Positions 42,188-51,751 are shown, counted from the stretch's first letter. The stretch is DNA of 64,000 nucleotides from Formivibrio citricus (GCF_900115065.1 NZ_FOVE01000016.1:31612-95611), one strand, 5' to 3'. Numbers and translations are program-made. Notes: generated by a model not told the origin, from the sequence alone.

Positions 42188-44401
42188 ATGGTAGCCGTCA
42201 CCCGCCCTCTCGCCCAATCCATCGCCGAAGCCGACAACCCACAACACTGGCTGAAAGATCTGTCCAGCCGCTATAGCCAACAGGAGTTGGAAAGGATTTC
42301 TGCGGCGCTGCACTGGGCGCAGGATGAGTATCGCGACAAGACCTATGAAGACACCGGCTGCCCGCTGCTGCGCCACGCCATCGCCAGTGCTTCGATTGTC
42401 GCGGACCTCCGTCTTGATGCCGATTCGGTCATCGCCACCTTACTGTTTGCGATGCCGGACATCAAGCCGGATGTACTGGCAACCATCGAACAACGCTTTG
42501 GTATCGCAGTCGTCAAGCTGATTGAGAGCATCCGCAAGATTCGCGAGCTGGTTTCGGTATTGGGCACACCGCACAACCACAAACATCCCGATGCTGCCCA
42601 GCAGATCGAAGCCCTGCGCAAGATGATTCTTGCTCTCGTGGAAGACATTCGCGCCATCCTGATCCGGCTTGCCTGGCGTACCCAGACCATGCATGCCGTT
42701 GCCAAGGCGCCTGACGACGTACGCCGCCGCATCGCGCAGGAAACGCGTGACCTGTATGCGCCGCTCGCAAACCGGCTGGGCGTCTGGCAGATCAAGTGGG
42801 AACTGGAAGACCTGACTTTCCGCTACCTCCATCCCGAGCCCTACAAGCGCATCGCCAAGCTGCTCGACGAACGGCGCGTAGACCGCGAGAACTTCATCAA
42901 TGAAGTGCTTTCCACTCTGCGCCGCGAACTGAATGCCGCCGGCGTCAAGGCCGACCTCATGGGCCGCCCCAAGCACATCTACAGCATCTGGAAAAAGATG
43001 CAGCAGAAGAAGCTGGATTTTTCCGAGGTCTACGACGTGCGCGCAGTCCGCATCCTGGTCGACGACCTCAAGGATTGCTACACCGCGCTGGGCATCGTCC
43101 ACCACCTCTGGCAGCCGATTCCGGGCGAGTTCGATGACTACATTTCGCACCCCAAGGGCAATTTCTACCGCAGCCTGCATACCGCCGTAATCGGCCCGGA
43201 GGACAAAGCGGTGGAAGTGCAGATCCGCACCTTCGAGATGCACGAACACGCTGAATACGGCGTGGCCGCGCACTGGCGCTACAAGGAAGGCGGACAAGGC
43301 GACAGCAAATACGAGGAAAAAATCGCCTGGCTACGCCAGTTGCTGGACTGGCGCGAAGACATGGCCCAAGGCGGCAATCTTGCGGACGCCTTCAAGTCGG
43401 AACTCTTCGACGACACCATCTACCTGCTTACCCCCGCAGGCCGCGTGGTCGCGCTGCCCAAGGGCTCCACGCCGGTTGATTTTGCCTATCACGTTCATAC
43501 CGATCTGGGCCACCGCTGCCGCGGCGCCAAGGTCAACGGCCAGATCGTGCCACTCTACACGGCACTGGAAAACGGCCAGCGCGTGGAAATTCTGGCAGCC
43601 AAGGAAGGCGGCCCCAGCCTCGACTGGCTGCATCAGGGCTACGTGAAGAGCCATCGCGCCGAACAGAAGATTCGCCACTGGATCAGGCAACAGAACCAGG
43701 ACATCGCCATCGAAGCGGGCCGCACCCTCTTCGAACGCGAAGCCTCCCGCGCCGGCGTCACCCATCACAGCAAGCTCGAAGCCATTGCCGCGCGCCTTGA
43801 GCGCAAGAGCATCGAAGACGTTTATCTGGCGCTCGGTCACGGCGAGATCAGCCTGCGCGAACTCGCTGCCACACTGACCTCGGTCATGGAGCCCCCAGCC
43901 CCGCCGATGCCGATCAATCCCGACGACCTGATCCGCGCCGCGCGCGCCGACCAGCAAGGCAAGGGGGTATTGATCGAAGGCGTCGACCAGCTCATGACAC
44001 TGCTGGCCAAATGCTGCAAACCGGTGCCGCCCGATCCCGTCATCGGTTTCGTCACCAAAGGGCGCGGCATCTCCATCCACCGCACCGACTGCCCGACCCT
44101 GAAACGTCTGGCTGCCGCCTCGCCCGAACGCCTGATCCGCGCCGACTGGGGCAAACCGCAAGCCGGACAGGTTTTCGCCGTCGAAATCCTCGTCGAAGCC
44201 CACGACCGCCACAGCCTGCTGCGCGATCTTTCGGAAGTATTGGCACGGGAAAAGATCAACGTCACCGCGGTCAACACGCTCTCCAAGGACAACCGCGCCC
44301 AGATGCGCTTCACCATCGAGATTCGCGATACCGACCAGTTGCAGCGAATCTTCGTGCGCTTGTCCGAGGTGGTTGGCGTCATTCATGTATACCGGGTATG
44401 A
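42188..44401 (+). CDS. relA: (p)ppGpp synthetase RelA (GTP pyrophosphokinase)
   Basis: The 737-residue protein makes (p)ppGpp on starved ribosomes. The synthetase domain has YSIWKKMQQKKLDFSEVYDVRAVRI and the EFDD motif of monofunctional RelA. The hydrolase-type HD motif is lost (LLFAMPDIKP instead of HDxxED), as in E. coli RelA. TGS (DDTIYLLTPAGRV), the CC/zinc-finger segment (KCCKPVPPD) and an ACT domain follow. Its stop overlaps the creB start, an unusual linkage of stringent response and CreBC. Confidence 0.95.
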   Translation: MVAVTRPLAQSIAEADNPQHWLKDLSSRYSQQELERISAALHWAQDEYRDKTYEDTGCPLLRHAIASASIVADLRLDADSVIATLLFAMPDIKPDVLATIEQRFGIAVVKLIESIRKIRELVSVLGTPHNHKHPDAAQQIEALRKMILALVEDIRAILIRLAWRTQTMHAVAKAPDDVRRRIAQETRDLYAPLANRLGVWQIKWELEDLTFRYLHPEPYKRIAKLLDERRVDRENFINEVLSTLRRELNAAGVKADLMGRPKHIYSIWKKMQQKKLDFSEVYDVRAVRILVDDLKDCYTALGIVHHLWQPIPGEFDDYISHPKGNFYRSLHTAVIGPEDKAVEVQIRTFEMHEHAEYGVAAHWRYKEGGQGDSKYEEKIAWLRQLLDWREDMAQGGNLADAFKSELFDDTIYLLTPAGRVVALPKGSTPVDFAYHVHTDLGHRCRGAKVNGQIVPLYTALENGQRVEILAAKEGGPSLDWLHQGYVKSHRAEQKIRHWIRQQNQDIAIEAGRTLFEREASRAGVTHHSKLEAIAARLERKSIEDVYLALGHGEISLRELAATLTSVMEPPAPPMPINPDDLIRAARADQQGKGVLIEGVDQLMTLLAKCCKPVPPDPVIGFVTKGRGISIHRTDCPTLKRLAAASPERLIRADWGKPQAGQVFAVEILVEAHDRHSLLRDLSEVLAREKINVTAVNTLSKDNRAQMRFTIEIRDTDQLQRIFVRLSEVVGVIHVYRV

Positions 44402-45093
44402 GTCTCTTGGGTGCTGTGCTCGTTGTCGAAGACGAAGCCGCCATTGCCGACACCCTGCTCTATTCCCTCAAGGCTGAGGGCTTTGCCACGGAATGGGTCA
44501 CGCTCGGGCGCGACGCGCTGGCACGCCTAGCTCAAGGCGGAATCGACTGCATCTTGCTGGACGTCGGTCTGCCGGACATGCGCGGCTTCGATGTCTGCCG
44601 CGAACTGCGCAAAACCAGCGATGTTCCGGTTCTGTTCCTGACCGCGCGCTCGGATGAAATCGACCGTATCGTCGGGCTGGAAATCGGCGCTGACGATTAT
44701 GTAACCAAGCCCTTCAGCCCGCGAGAAGTGGCCGCACGCATCAAAACCATCCTGCGCCGGGCTGCACGCCAGATAACATCTGCCCCAGAATCCGCAGCAC
44801 TGGCGCTGGATCGCGCCGGCGGGCGCATTACCTGTCACGGTCAGCCGCTGACCCTCACCCGCTACGAATTCCTGCTGCTCGCCGAACTGATCGAACACCC
44901 GGAGCGCATCTTCAGCCGCGCACAACTGATGGACCGCATTTGGCAGGATGCACTGGATACCGACGAGCGCACGGTCGATACCCACATCAAGACCCTGCGC
45001 ACCAAACTGCGTGCCGCAGTGCCGGACTTCGACCCGATCATCACCCACCGCGGTCTGGGTTACAGCCTGAGCCGGATTCCGCCATGCGCCTGA
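44398..45093 (+). CDS. creB: Response regulator CreB (OmpR family)
   Basis: The 231-residue regulator has a receiver domain (acidic pair E11/D12, phospho-acceptor D55 in CILLDVGLPDM, K in VTKPF) and an OmpR-type winged helix (ERTVDTHIKTLRTKL). It is assigned CreB because creC and creD follow. The ATG at 44398 overlaps the relA stop (ATGA). It overlaps creC by 10 nt. CreB regulates a small set of metabolic and cell-envelope genes in E. coli. Confidence 0.93.
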   Translation: MSLLGAVLVVEDEAAIADTLLYSLKAEGFATEWVTLGRDALARLAQGGIDCILLDVGLPDMRGFDVCRELRKTSDVPVLFLTARSDEIDRIVGLEIGADDYVTKPFSPREVAARIKTILRRAARQITSAPESAALALDRAGGRITCHGQPLTLTRYEFLLLAELIEHPERIFSRAQLMDRIWQDALDTDERTVDTHIKTLRTKLRAAVPDFDPIITHRGLGYSLSRIPPCA

Positions 45094-46505
45094 GCCTGCG
45101 CCTGCTGCTCGGTTATTTTCTGATCGTTGGTGTCGCCGCCTGGTTCGTGCTGAACGTGTTTGTCGATGAGGTAAAACCCGGCGTGCGCCAAGCTATGGAA
45201 GACACGCTGGTCGATACGGCCAGCCTGCTCGCGGAAATTGCCCGTGACGATCTTGTTGCCGGCAAACTTCCCTCCGGCCGCTTTGCCTCGGAAGTAGAGC
45301 GCTATCTGGCCCGCCCGCAGCAGATGCGCCTGTGGGGCATGCTCAAAGACGAGCCGGGATTCCGTATCTACGTCACCGACGACAAGGGCATTGTCCGCTT
45401 CGATTCCAGTGGCGAAGCGCTTGGCAAGGATTATTCGCGCTGGAACGATGTCTACCTCACGCTACGCGGCCAGTACGGTGCCCGTACCACCGTGGAAGAC
45501 CCGGAATATCGCGACTGGACCGTCATGCACGTCGCCGCGCCAATCCGCGACGGAGACCGCATCGTCGGCGTGTTGACCGTCGCCAAACCCAACCGCTTGG
45601 TGCAGCCGTACATTGAACGCAGCGAAACGAAAATCCGCCGTGCAGGTTGGCTGTTGCTCGGTATTACGCTCGCCATCGGCTTGATTGTCGCACTCGGTCT
45701 GCACCATAACCTGCAAAAGCTGGAAGCCTATGCTGCTGCAGTCTCGCGCGGCGAACGCGCCGATCTACCCAAGCTCTCGGTCAAGGAATTGCGCACACTG
45801 GGCGCAGCGCTGGAGGCGATGCGCGAACGACTAGAAGGCCGCCAGTACGTGGAGCAATATGTCGCCACGCTGACCCACGAAATGAAAAGCCCGCTCACCG
45901 CCATCCAGGGCTCGGCAGAATTGCTGCAAGACCCTGCCATGCTGGAAGACGACCACGCCCGTTTTACCGGCCATATCCGCGAACAGGTCGGGCGACTCAA
46001 ATCGCTGATCGAACGCATGCTGAACCTCGCCAGCATCGAACACCGCCGCCGGCTGGAAAGCGAAGAAGAGCTTGATCTGTGCGAACTGGTCAAAGAGGTG
46101 GCCAGCCAATTCCAGCCCCAGCTCGCGGCACGCAAATTGCATATTACCCTGCCGCAAGATGCAGCCGTCCCGGTACGCGGCGAAGCCTTCCTGTTGAAAC
46201 AGGCGATAGCCAACCTGCTCGACAATGCCATTGCCTTCAGCCCGGAAAACGGCTCGCTCGAATTCTCGGTGCAAGCCGATCCTCCGGCATTGACCCTGCG
46301 CGACCATGGCCCCGGCATCCCTGACTATGCCCAGAATCAGGTGTTCGAACGCTTCTACTCCCTGCCCCGCCCGGACGGCAGCGGCAAGAGCACCGGACTC
46401 GGCCTGGCTTTTGTGCGCGAAGTAGCGCTATTGCATGGCGGAACTGTCACGTTGAGCAACCATCCGGACGGTGGTGCCGTAGCCACGATGACTTTCCGGT
46501 CCTAG
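45084..46505 (+). CDS. creC: Sensor histidine kinase CreC
   Basis: The 473-residue inner-membrane kinase has helices at about 8-27 and 187-206 flanking a periplasmic sensor domain (FRIYVTDDKGIVRFDSSG is Cache-like), a HAMP-like linker, the H box VATLTHEMKSPLTA (H265), N box NLLDNAIAFSP, and G boxes HGPGIP and GKSTGLGLAF. Its TAG stop codon is formed within the left end of a 167-bp inverted-repeat element, so the original C-terminus may have been altered by that insertion. Confidence 0.93.
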   Translation: MRLSLRLLLGYFLIVGVAAWFVLNVFVDEVKPGVRQAMEDTLVDTASLLAEIARDDLVAGKLPSGRFASEVERYLARPQQMRLWGMLKDEPGFRIYVTDDKGIVRFDSSGEALGKDYSRWNDVYLTLRGQYGARTTVEDPEYRDWTVMHVAAPIRDGDRIVGVLTVAKPNRLVQPYIERSETKIRRAGWLLLGITLAIGLIVALGLHHNLQKLEAYAAAVSRGERADLPKLSVKELRTLGAALEAMRERLEGRQYVEQYVATLTHEMKSPLTAIQGSAELLQDPAMLEDDHARFTGHIREQVGRLKSLIERMLNLASIEHRRRLESEEELDLCELVKEVASQFQPQLAARKLHITLPQDAAVPVRGEAFLLKQAIANLLDNAIAFSPENGSLEFSVQADPPALTLRDHGPGIPDYAQNQVFERFYSLPRPDGSGKSTGLGLAFVREVALLHGGTVTLSNHPDGGAVATMTFRS

Positions 46506-46668
46506 TGGTCAGTCACACAGGTTTGCGTAGATGCCGAGGCGCGCATCCGCGCCCCAGTCGCGCGAAGCGAACCGCAGCCATAGCACGGCTATGGCGAGGA
46601 TGCGCGACAAAGCGAATGGGGATGCGGAACGTGCCGAACATAGGAGAATCTGTGTGACTGACTACTAG
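46502..46668. mobile_element. 167-bp MITE-like element with 19-bp terminal inverted repeats, copy B
   Basis: The ends CTAGTGGTCAGTCACACAG (46502-46520) and CTGTGTGACTGACTACTAG (46650-46668) are inverted repeats with a single mismatch. An internal hairpin with an 8-bp stem (46577-46584 with 46588-46595) is conserved with copy A at 14954-15120. There is no coding capacity and no clear target-site duplication beyond CTAG. It lies between creC and creD. Confidence 0.8.
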
Positions 46669-46751
46669 CACACACAACTTCACTTTTACCCCATTCGCTC
46701 CTCACATATGGCCATTAACCTGATGCTGTTACTCACAGTCAGGAGGCCATC

Positions 46752-48116
46752 ATGCAAAGAACTTTGTTATCCAAGGCAGCGTTGATTTTTGTGCTCATGC
46801 TGCTGTTGCTGATTCCGCTCATGTTCATCAAGAACGCCATTTCCGAACGCGCTACGAGGCGCGATCAGGTACAGCAGGAAATTGCCGGCAAGACCAGTGC
46901 TCGCCAAACCGTGGCGGGGCCGTTGATTGTCTTGCCCTACAAGCTATCCAAAACCGTGCTTGAAAAAGACAAGGACGGACGTCTCAGCACACGGATTCAG
47001 GAAACGCTGGAAACCGCCTATCTGTACCCGAAAAAGCTGGAGATCAAGGGCCAAGTCCAGACCGAAACCCGCAAACGCGGCATTTTCGAGGCGCTGCTTT
47101 ACCAGAGCGATCTGGATTTCGCCGGGGAGTTTCAGGTTTCTCCACACGCCGGAATCAAAACCACGCCAGATGCGCGCATCGAATGGCTCACGCCTTCGGT
47201 GGTGGTTGGGCTATCCGACAACCGCGGCATTGTGAATGCACCGGAAATCCGCCTCGGCAACCAGACCCTGACTTTCGCGCCGGGGCAAGGCGTGCGCGGT
47301 CTGGGTAATGGAATTCATGCCGACATCAAGCTGCCCGTCGCCGAAGGCGGATCGCTGCCTTTCTCGTTCAAACTGAAACTGCGCGGCACACGCTGGCTCG
47401 GCTGGTTGCCAATGGGCGAAGACACCAAGGTTTCAATCACCTCGCCCTGGCCCCATCCGAGCTTTGGCGGGCACATGCTTCCGGCCAGCCGTGAGGTATC
47501 GGAATCGGGCTTCACTGCGCACTGGCAGGCCAGCCACCTAGCCACCAATTTGCCGCAACACCTGTCACAGATACTGGCTCAGGAATCCGGCAACAAATCG
47601 ACTGCGGCAAGCCATGTCGAGCAACTTGCCAGTGGCATCACGTTCACTCAACCCGTGGACATTTACCAGCAAACCGAGCGTTCCGCCAAATATGGTTTTC
47701 TGTTCGTGATGCTGACTTTTGCCGTATTCGCGCTGTTTGAAGTCCTGAAAAGTCTGCCGATCCATCCAGTGCAATACGGGCTGGTCGGCATTGCCCTGGC
47801 GCTGTTCTTCCTTCTGCTGCTGGCCTTGTCCGAGCATCTGTCATTCCGGATTTCCTACCTGATTGCGGCCCTGTCCTGCGTCGGCCTGATCGGTTTTTAC
47901 CTGAGTAGCGTGCTGCATTCGAAATTGCGCAGCCTGATCTTCAGCGGCTGGCTGGCGCTACTGTATGCCGCGCTCTATGGCCTGCTGGTTTCCGAAGACA
48001 ACGCCTTGCTGATGGGATCGATGCTGCTCTTCCTGCTGCTGGCCTGCGCCATGGCGATTACGCGGAAAGTGGATTGGTACGGCCTGGGTAAAGTACAGAA
48101 CACCGTTCAGTCTTGA
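46752..48116 (+). CDS. creD: Inner-membrane protein CreD
   Basis: The 454-residue protein has an N-terminal helix (8-28), a long periplasmic beta-rich domain, and a C-terminal cluster of about five helices (residues about 310-450), the CreD family layout. CreD affects envelope integrity and beta-lactam response in other bacteria, under CreB control. A strong AGGAGG precedes the ATG. A MITE-like element separates it from creC, and no consensus Cre tag is seen upstream. Confidence 0.93.
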   Translation: MQRTLLSKAALIFVLMLLLLIPLMFIKNAISERATRRDQVQQEIAGKTSARQTVAGPLIVLPYKLSKTVLEKDKDGRLSTRIQETLETAYLYPKKLEIKGQVQTETRKRGIFEALLYQSDLDFAGEFQVSPHAGIKTTPDARIEWLTPSVVVGLSDNRGIVNAPEIRLGNQTLTFAPGQGVRGLGNGIHADIKLPVAEGGSLPFSFKLKLRGTRWLGWLPMGEDTKVSITSPWPHPSFGGHMLPASREVSESGFTAHWQASHLATNLPQHLSQILAQESGNKSTAASHVEQLASGITFTQPVDIYQQTERSAKYGFLFVMLTFAVFALFEVLKSLPIHPVQYGLVGIALALFFLLLLALSEHLSFRISYLIAALSCVGLIGFYLSSVLHSKLRSLIFSGWLALLYAALYGLLVSEDNALLMGSMLLFLLLACAMAITRKVDWYGLGKVQNTVQS

Positions 48117-48124
48117 GGTGTATG

Positions 48125-48149
48125 GGCCGGATAGCCTCCGGCCTTTTTT
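48125..48149. terminator. Terminator of creD (also facing dacB)
   Basis: A 6-bp GC-only stem (48125-48130 with 48138-48143) is followed by six T; dacB ends just beyond on the other strand. Confidence 0.85.
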
Positions 48150-48161
48150 CTGCGCTCCCGT

Positions 48162-49643
48162 TCAACGAGCCGCCTTGCGCATGCCCACACTCCGCAACAC
48201 CTCATCCAGCACCGTCTTACCTCCGACCTTTGCATACGGATGATTGATCACGGCAGCCACGGCCCAGACGCTGCCGTTCTGGCCTCGTACATACCCAGCC
48301 ACGCTGCGTACGCCCTTGAGGGTGCCGGTCTTGATGTGCGCTTCGCCAGCGAGCGGTTCGCCAACCAGGCGTTTTCTCATGGTGCCGTCGATGGCCACAA
48401 TCGGCAGCGTGGAAATGAATTCCGCAGCCCAGGGTCCGCGCCAGGCGTGGGCCAGCAGGTCGGTCAGGTGGCGGGTGCTGATGCGCTCGTTGCGCGATAA
48501 TCCCGATCCGTTTTCCAGTACCAGCTCCGGCCAGCTCCAGCCTTGGGATGCTACCCAGCGCCGCACGACGGCATTGGAGCGGCTTGGCGTATCCGGGCCG
48601 TCCGTCTCTCGTCCGAGTGCTGCGCCCAGCGTGAGATAGACCTGCCGCGCCATGGCGTTGTTGCTGTACTTGTTGACGTCGCGCAGCATGAGGGGCAATG
48701 CCGGGGAGCGGCTTGTAGCCAATACCTGCGCCTGCGCCTGTGCCTCGCCCTGGCGCACGCCGCCGCGCCAGATTCCGCCCGATTCGCGCCACAGTGTCTT
48801 GATCAGGCTGGCAGTGTACGTTTGGTGATCAAGCAGCGCGATATGGCGCACGGCGGCGCATCCTGCCGGCATTTCGCCTGCGAGCATCACTTTTACGCCG
48901 TTGCCCGTATCCTCGACTTTCGCTTCCAGTTCGTCCGGCCAGCGCTCGCATGTTCTCGTTCCCGTTATCCGGGCATGGTTTTCCAACCCTACTTCAGGCA
49001 AATGGGGATCGAGTGAAGCTACCGCCTCGCCTTTTTCCGCCCGCACGCTCAGGCGCAAGGATTTGAAATTGACCAGCAGCGCATCGGGCGTCACCAGATA
49101 AGGGCGATCCGGCTGGTTGCCGTCGTCGTCAAATTCCTTGTTGGCCACAGGCAAACGGAAATAACTGCGGTCGAGCACCAGATCGCCGCGAATCTCGCGC
49201 ACGCCGCGCGCACGCAGATCACGCAGCAGGAGCCAGACCCGCTCCATCGTGAGCTTGGGGTCGCCGTAGCCCTTGAAGTAAACATCGCCTTGCAGGATGC
49301 CATTGGCGGGGGCTTCCAGGGCGCGGATTTCCGTCGTCCACTCGTAGGCCGGCCCCAGCAAGTCCAGCGCCGCGTGGGTGGTCACCAGCTTCATCAGTGA
49401 AGCGGGGTTGACCGGCGCATCTGCATGTTGATGGAATGCCCGCCCCTTGCCCTGTAGCGGCACCACGGAAATGCTCAGGGCACTGGCGGGAATGCGCGCC
49501 TGGCGCAGGGCTTTTTGCACGGTGGGCGGCAGCGATTCCGCATGCGCCAGTTGGGTACTCATGAACACCAGGGAAGCGAGCAGACCGATCCAGACGGAAA
49601 ATCGGCAACGGAGTTTGTCTTTTGCTTCTGCTTGGTGCGTCAT
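48162..49643 (-). CDS. dacB: D-alanyl-D-alanine carboxypeptidase/endopeptidase PBP4
   Basis: The 493-residue periplasmic enzyme trims and cleaves peptidoglycan cross-links. A signal peptide ends at LAHAES (about 36). The penicillin-binding triad is seen: SLMK (SxxK), YSNN (SxN) and HIKTGTL (KTG). The large insertion between SxxK and SxN is typical of the class C DacB family. It is divergent from dnaX, with 18 nt between the two start codons, and convergent with creD. Confidence 0.95.
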   Translation of the reverse strand: MTHQAEAKDKLRCRFSVWIGLLASLVFMSTQLAHAESLPPTVQKALRQARIPASALSISVVPLQGKGRAFHQHADAPVNPASLMKLVTTHAALDLLGPAYEWTTEIRALEAPANGILQGDVYFKGYGDPKLTMERVWLLLRDLRARGVREIRGDLVLDRSYFRLPVANKEFDDDGNQPDRPYLVTPDALLVNFKSLRLSVRAEKGEAVASLDPHLPEVGLENHARITGTRTCERWPDELEAKVEDTGNGVKVMLAGEMPAGCAAVRHIALLDHQTYTASLIKTLWRESGGIWRGGVRQGEAQAQAQVLATSRSPALPLMLRDVNKYSNNAMARQVYLTLGAALGRETDGPDTPSRSNAVVRRWVASQGWSWPELVLENGSGLSRNERISTRHLTDLLAHAWRGPWAAEFISTLPIVAIDGTMRKRLVGEPLAGEAHIKTGTLKGVRSVAGYVRGQNGSVWAVAAVINHPYAKVGGKTVLDEVLRSVGMRKAAR

Positions 49644-49647
49644 CTGC

Positions 49648-49653
49648 TAGAAT
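49648..49653 (+). promoter_or_regulatory. Candidate -10 box (TAGAAT) of dnaX, possibly leaderless
   Basis: TAGAAT ends 8 nt before the dnaX ATG, so transcription would start at or within about 2 nt of the start codon. No Shine-Dalgarno is present. Confidence 0.45.
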
Positions 49654-49661
49654 CCCGGCCT

Positions 49662-51320
49662 ATGGCCTATCAAGTTCTGGCGCGCAAATGGCGCCCTAAA
49701 AATTTCGCCCAGCTCGTGGGGCAGGAGCACGTGATCCGTGCGATTGCGAACGCCTTCACCAGCGAGCGGCTGCATCACGCCTATTTGCTGACCGGCACGC
49801 GCGGCGTGGGCAAGACCACCATCGCGCGGATCATGGCGAAGGCGCTCAACTGCGAGACCGGCATCACGGCAGAACCGTGCGGCGTGTGCTCGGCCTGTAC
49901 GCAGATCGACAGCGGGCGCTTTGTCGATCTGCTGGAAATCGACGCTGCGTCCAACACCGGCATCGACAACATCCGCGAAGTGCTGGACAACGCCCAGTAT
50001 GCCCCGACCACCGGCCGCTTCAAAGTCTACATCATCGACGAAGTGCACATGCTCTCCAAGAGCGCCTTCAATGCGATGCTGAAGACGCTGGAAGAGCCAC
50101 CCGGCCACGTCAAATTCATTCTGGCAACGACCGACCCGCAGAAAGTGCCGATCACCGTCTTGAGCCGCTGTCTGCAGTTCAGCCTGCGGCAGATGACACC
50201 ACAGCAGGTCGCCGGCCACCTGCATCATGTTCTGACACAGGAAGGCATTCCGTTCGAGCCCAATTCGCTCAATCTGCTCGGCCACGCCGCGCACGGTTCG
50301 ATGCGCGATGCGCTGTCGCTGCTCGACCAGGCCATCGCCTACGGCGCCGGCAGCGTCGAGGAAGCCGGTGTGCGCGCCATGCTCGGCGCGGTGGACCAGA
50401 GCTACCTGTTCGACATCCTCGCCGCACTGATCGCCAAGGATGGCGCCCAACTCATGGTTGCAGCCGACAGCATCGCCAGCCGCGGCTTGTCCTATGAAGC
50501 CGCGCTGCACGAACTCGCGCACCTGCTGCATCTCGTCGCCGTGGCCCAACAGGTGCCGGGCGCCATAGCGGACGACCTGCCGGCGCGCGACAACATCCTG
50601 TCCGTCGCACAAGCGCTCTCGCCGGAAGACACCCAGCTCTATTACCAGATCGCGCTGCATGGCCGCCGCGACCTTCCGCTGGCGCCCGACGAATATGCCG
50701 GCTTTACCATGACGCTGCTGCGCATGCTGGCCTTTGCACCGGCGCAACCGGGGCAAGTCACTCTGTCGCAGCCGACCCCGGTCGCGGCAAACCCGGCACC
50801 GGTTGCTCGCCCGACGGCACAGCCGCCGCAGGCAACACCGGTTCAGGTCCCACCGGCAGCAGAAGCCGCCGCACCAGACGCGCCCGCCGAAACCAATCTG
50901 CCGTGGGCGCAGGAAGCGCCGGCTGAGACCAGCGCCCCGCGCGACTTCGATGGCAACTGGCGCGGGCTCGTCAGCCAGCTCAAGCTCGGCGCGGCCGGGA
51001 TGCTGGCACAGCATGCCGAAGTCAGCGCCTACGACGCCGACAGCATCTCGCTGCGCGTGGCCGCCGAACACCGGGCAGTCGCCACCCGCGACTACCAGGA
51101 AAAGCTGAAAGATGCGCTGGCAGCCCATTTCGGCAAGCCCGTCGCACTGAAAGTGGAAATCAGCGAAGCCGTGGCCGACACACCCGCAGCGCAAAATCAG
51201 CGCGAACGCGCGGCACGCCAGCTTGAGGCCGAAGATTCGATCCAGAACGATCCCACCGTACAAGCTTTGGTCCGCGATTTTGGCGCGACCGTGGTTCCCG
51301 ATTCGATCAAACCGCTATAA
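49662..51320 (+). CDS. dnaX: DNA polymerase III subunit tau (gamma/tau)
   Basis: The 552-residue clamp-loader ATPase has Walker A GTRGVGKTT (K51), zinc cysteines C64, C73, C76 and C79, Walker B VYIIDEVHML and sensor 1 ATTDPQKVPITVLSRC. A Pro/Ala/Gln-rich linker (about 365-430) leads to domain V (about 430-552), which binds DnaE. No E. coli-type A6 slippery site is seen, so a separate gamma form is not expected by that route. ybaB and recR follow, as in most bacteria. Confidence 0.96.
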   Translation: MAYQVLARKWRPKNFAQLVGQEHVIRAIANAFTSERLHHAYLLTGTRGVGKTTIARIMAKALNCETGITAEPCGVCSACTQIDSGRFVDLLEIDAASNTGIDNIREVLDNAQYAPTTGRFKVYIIDEVHMLSKSAFNAMLKTLEEPPGHVKFILATTDPQKVPITVLSRCLQFSLRQMTPQQVAGHLHHVLTQEGIPFEPNSLNLLGHAAHGSMRDALSLLDQAIAYGAGSVEEAGVRAMLGAVDQSYLFDILAALIAKDGAQLMVAADSIASRGLSYEAALHELAHLLHLVAVAQQVPGAIADDLPARDNILSVAQALSPEDTQLYYQIALHGRRDLPLAPDEYAGFTMTLLRMLAFAPAQPGQVTLSQPTPVAANPAPVARPTAQPPQATPVQVPPAAEAAAPDAPAETNLPWAQEAPAETSAPRDFDGNWRGLVSQLKLGAAGMLAQHAEVSAYDADSISLRVAAEHRAVATRDYQEKLKDALAAHFGKPVALKVEISEAVADTPAAQNQRERAARQLEAEDSIQNDPTVQALVRDFGATVVPDSIKPL

Positions 51321-51344
51321 ACCAACCTGATTCAAGGAGCAGAC

Positions 51345-51674
51345 ATGTTCAACAAGGGCGCACTGGGCAACATGATGAAACAAGCCCAGCTCATGCAAGA
51401 CAACATCAAGAAGGCGCAGGACGAACTCGCCACGGTCGAAGTCGAAGGCCAGTCCGGTTCCGGCATGATCAAGGTCACCATGACCTGCACCAACACCGTC
51501 AAGCGCATCAGCATCGACGAAAGCCTGATGGGCGACGACAAGGACATGCTCGAAGACCTGATCGTCACCGCGCTCAACGACGCCCAGCGCAAGGCCGAAG
51601 CAGCCACGCAGGAGCGTATGTCCAAGGCCACCGCCGGCATGCCGCTGCCGCCGGGCATGAAGATGCCTTTCTGA
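51345..51674 (+). CDS. ybaB: YbaB/EbfC nucleoid-associated protein
   Basis: The 109-residue DNA-binding protein has the family start [20 protein letters not shown] and the conserved [17 protein letters not shown] and [20 protein letters not shown] region ([23 protein letters not shown]). AAGGAG precedes the ATG. It lies between dnaX and recR, the standard cluster, and so is a reliable call. Confidence 0.96.
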   Translation: MFNKGALGNMMKQAQLMQDNIKKAQDELATVEVEGQSGSGMIKVTMTCTNTVKRISIDESLMGDDKDMLEDLIVTALNDAQRKAEAATQERMSKATAGMPLPPGMKMPF

Positions 51675-51751
51675 TCCTGCCGTGAGGTGTGAGGAGCAAG
51701 GAGTGAGGTGAAAAACCCGTTCCTGCAACTCGCACCTCCATCCTCATTACC

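Noticed and set aside
42188..44401. Bifunctional SpoT-like synthetase/hydrolase
   Set aside because: The HD hydrolase motif is missing and the synthetase carries the EFDD motif of monofunctional RelA.
46669..46751. A Cre-tag (TTCAC-N6-TTCAC) operator before creD
   Set aside because: TTCAC (46679) and TTCGC (46694) are 15 bp apart rather than 11 bp, and one half-site is imperfect.
49662..51320. Programmed frameshift in dnaX giving a gamma subunit
   Set aside because: No A6-type slippery heptamer followed by a stem was found at the expected place.
51675..51751. A small gene between ybaB and recR
   Set aside because: The stretch has only GTGAGG-type short tandem repeats and no start-stop frame with a ribosome site.
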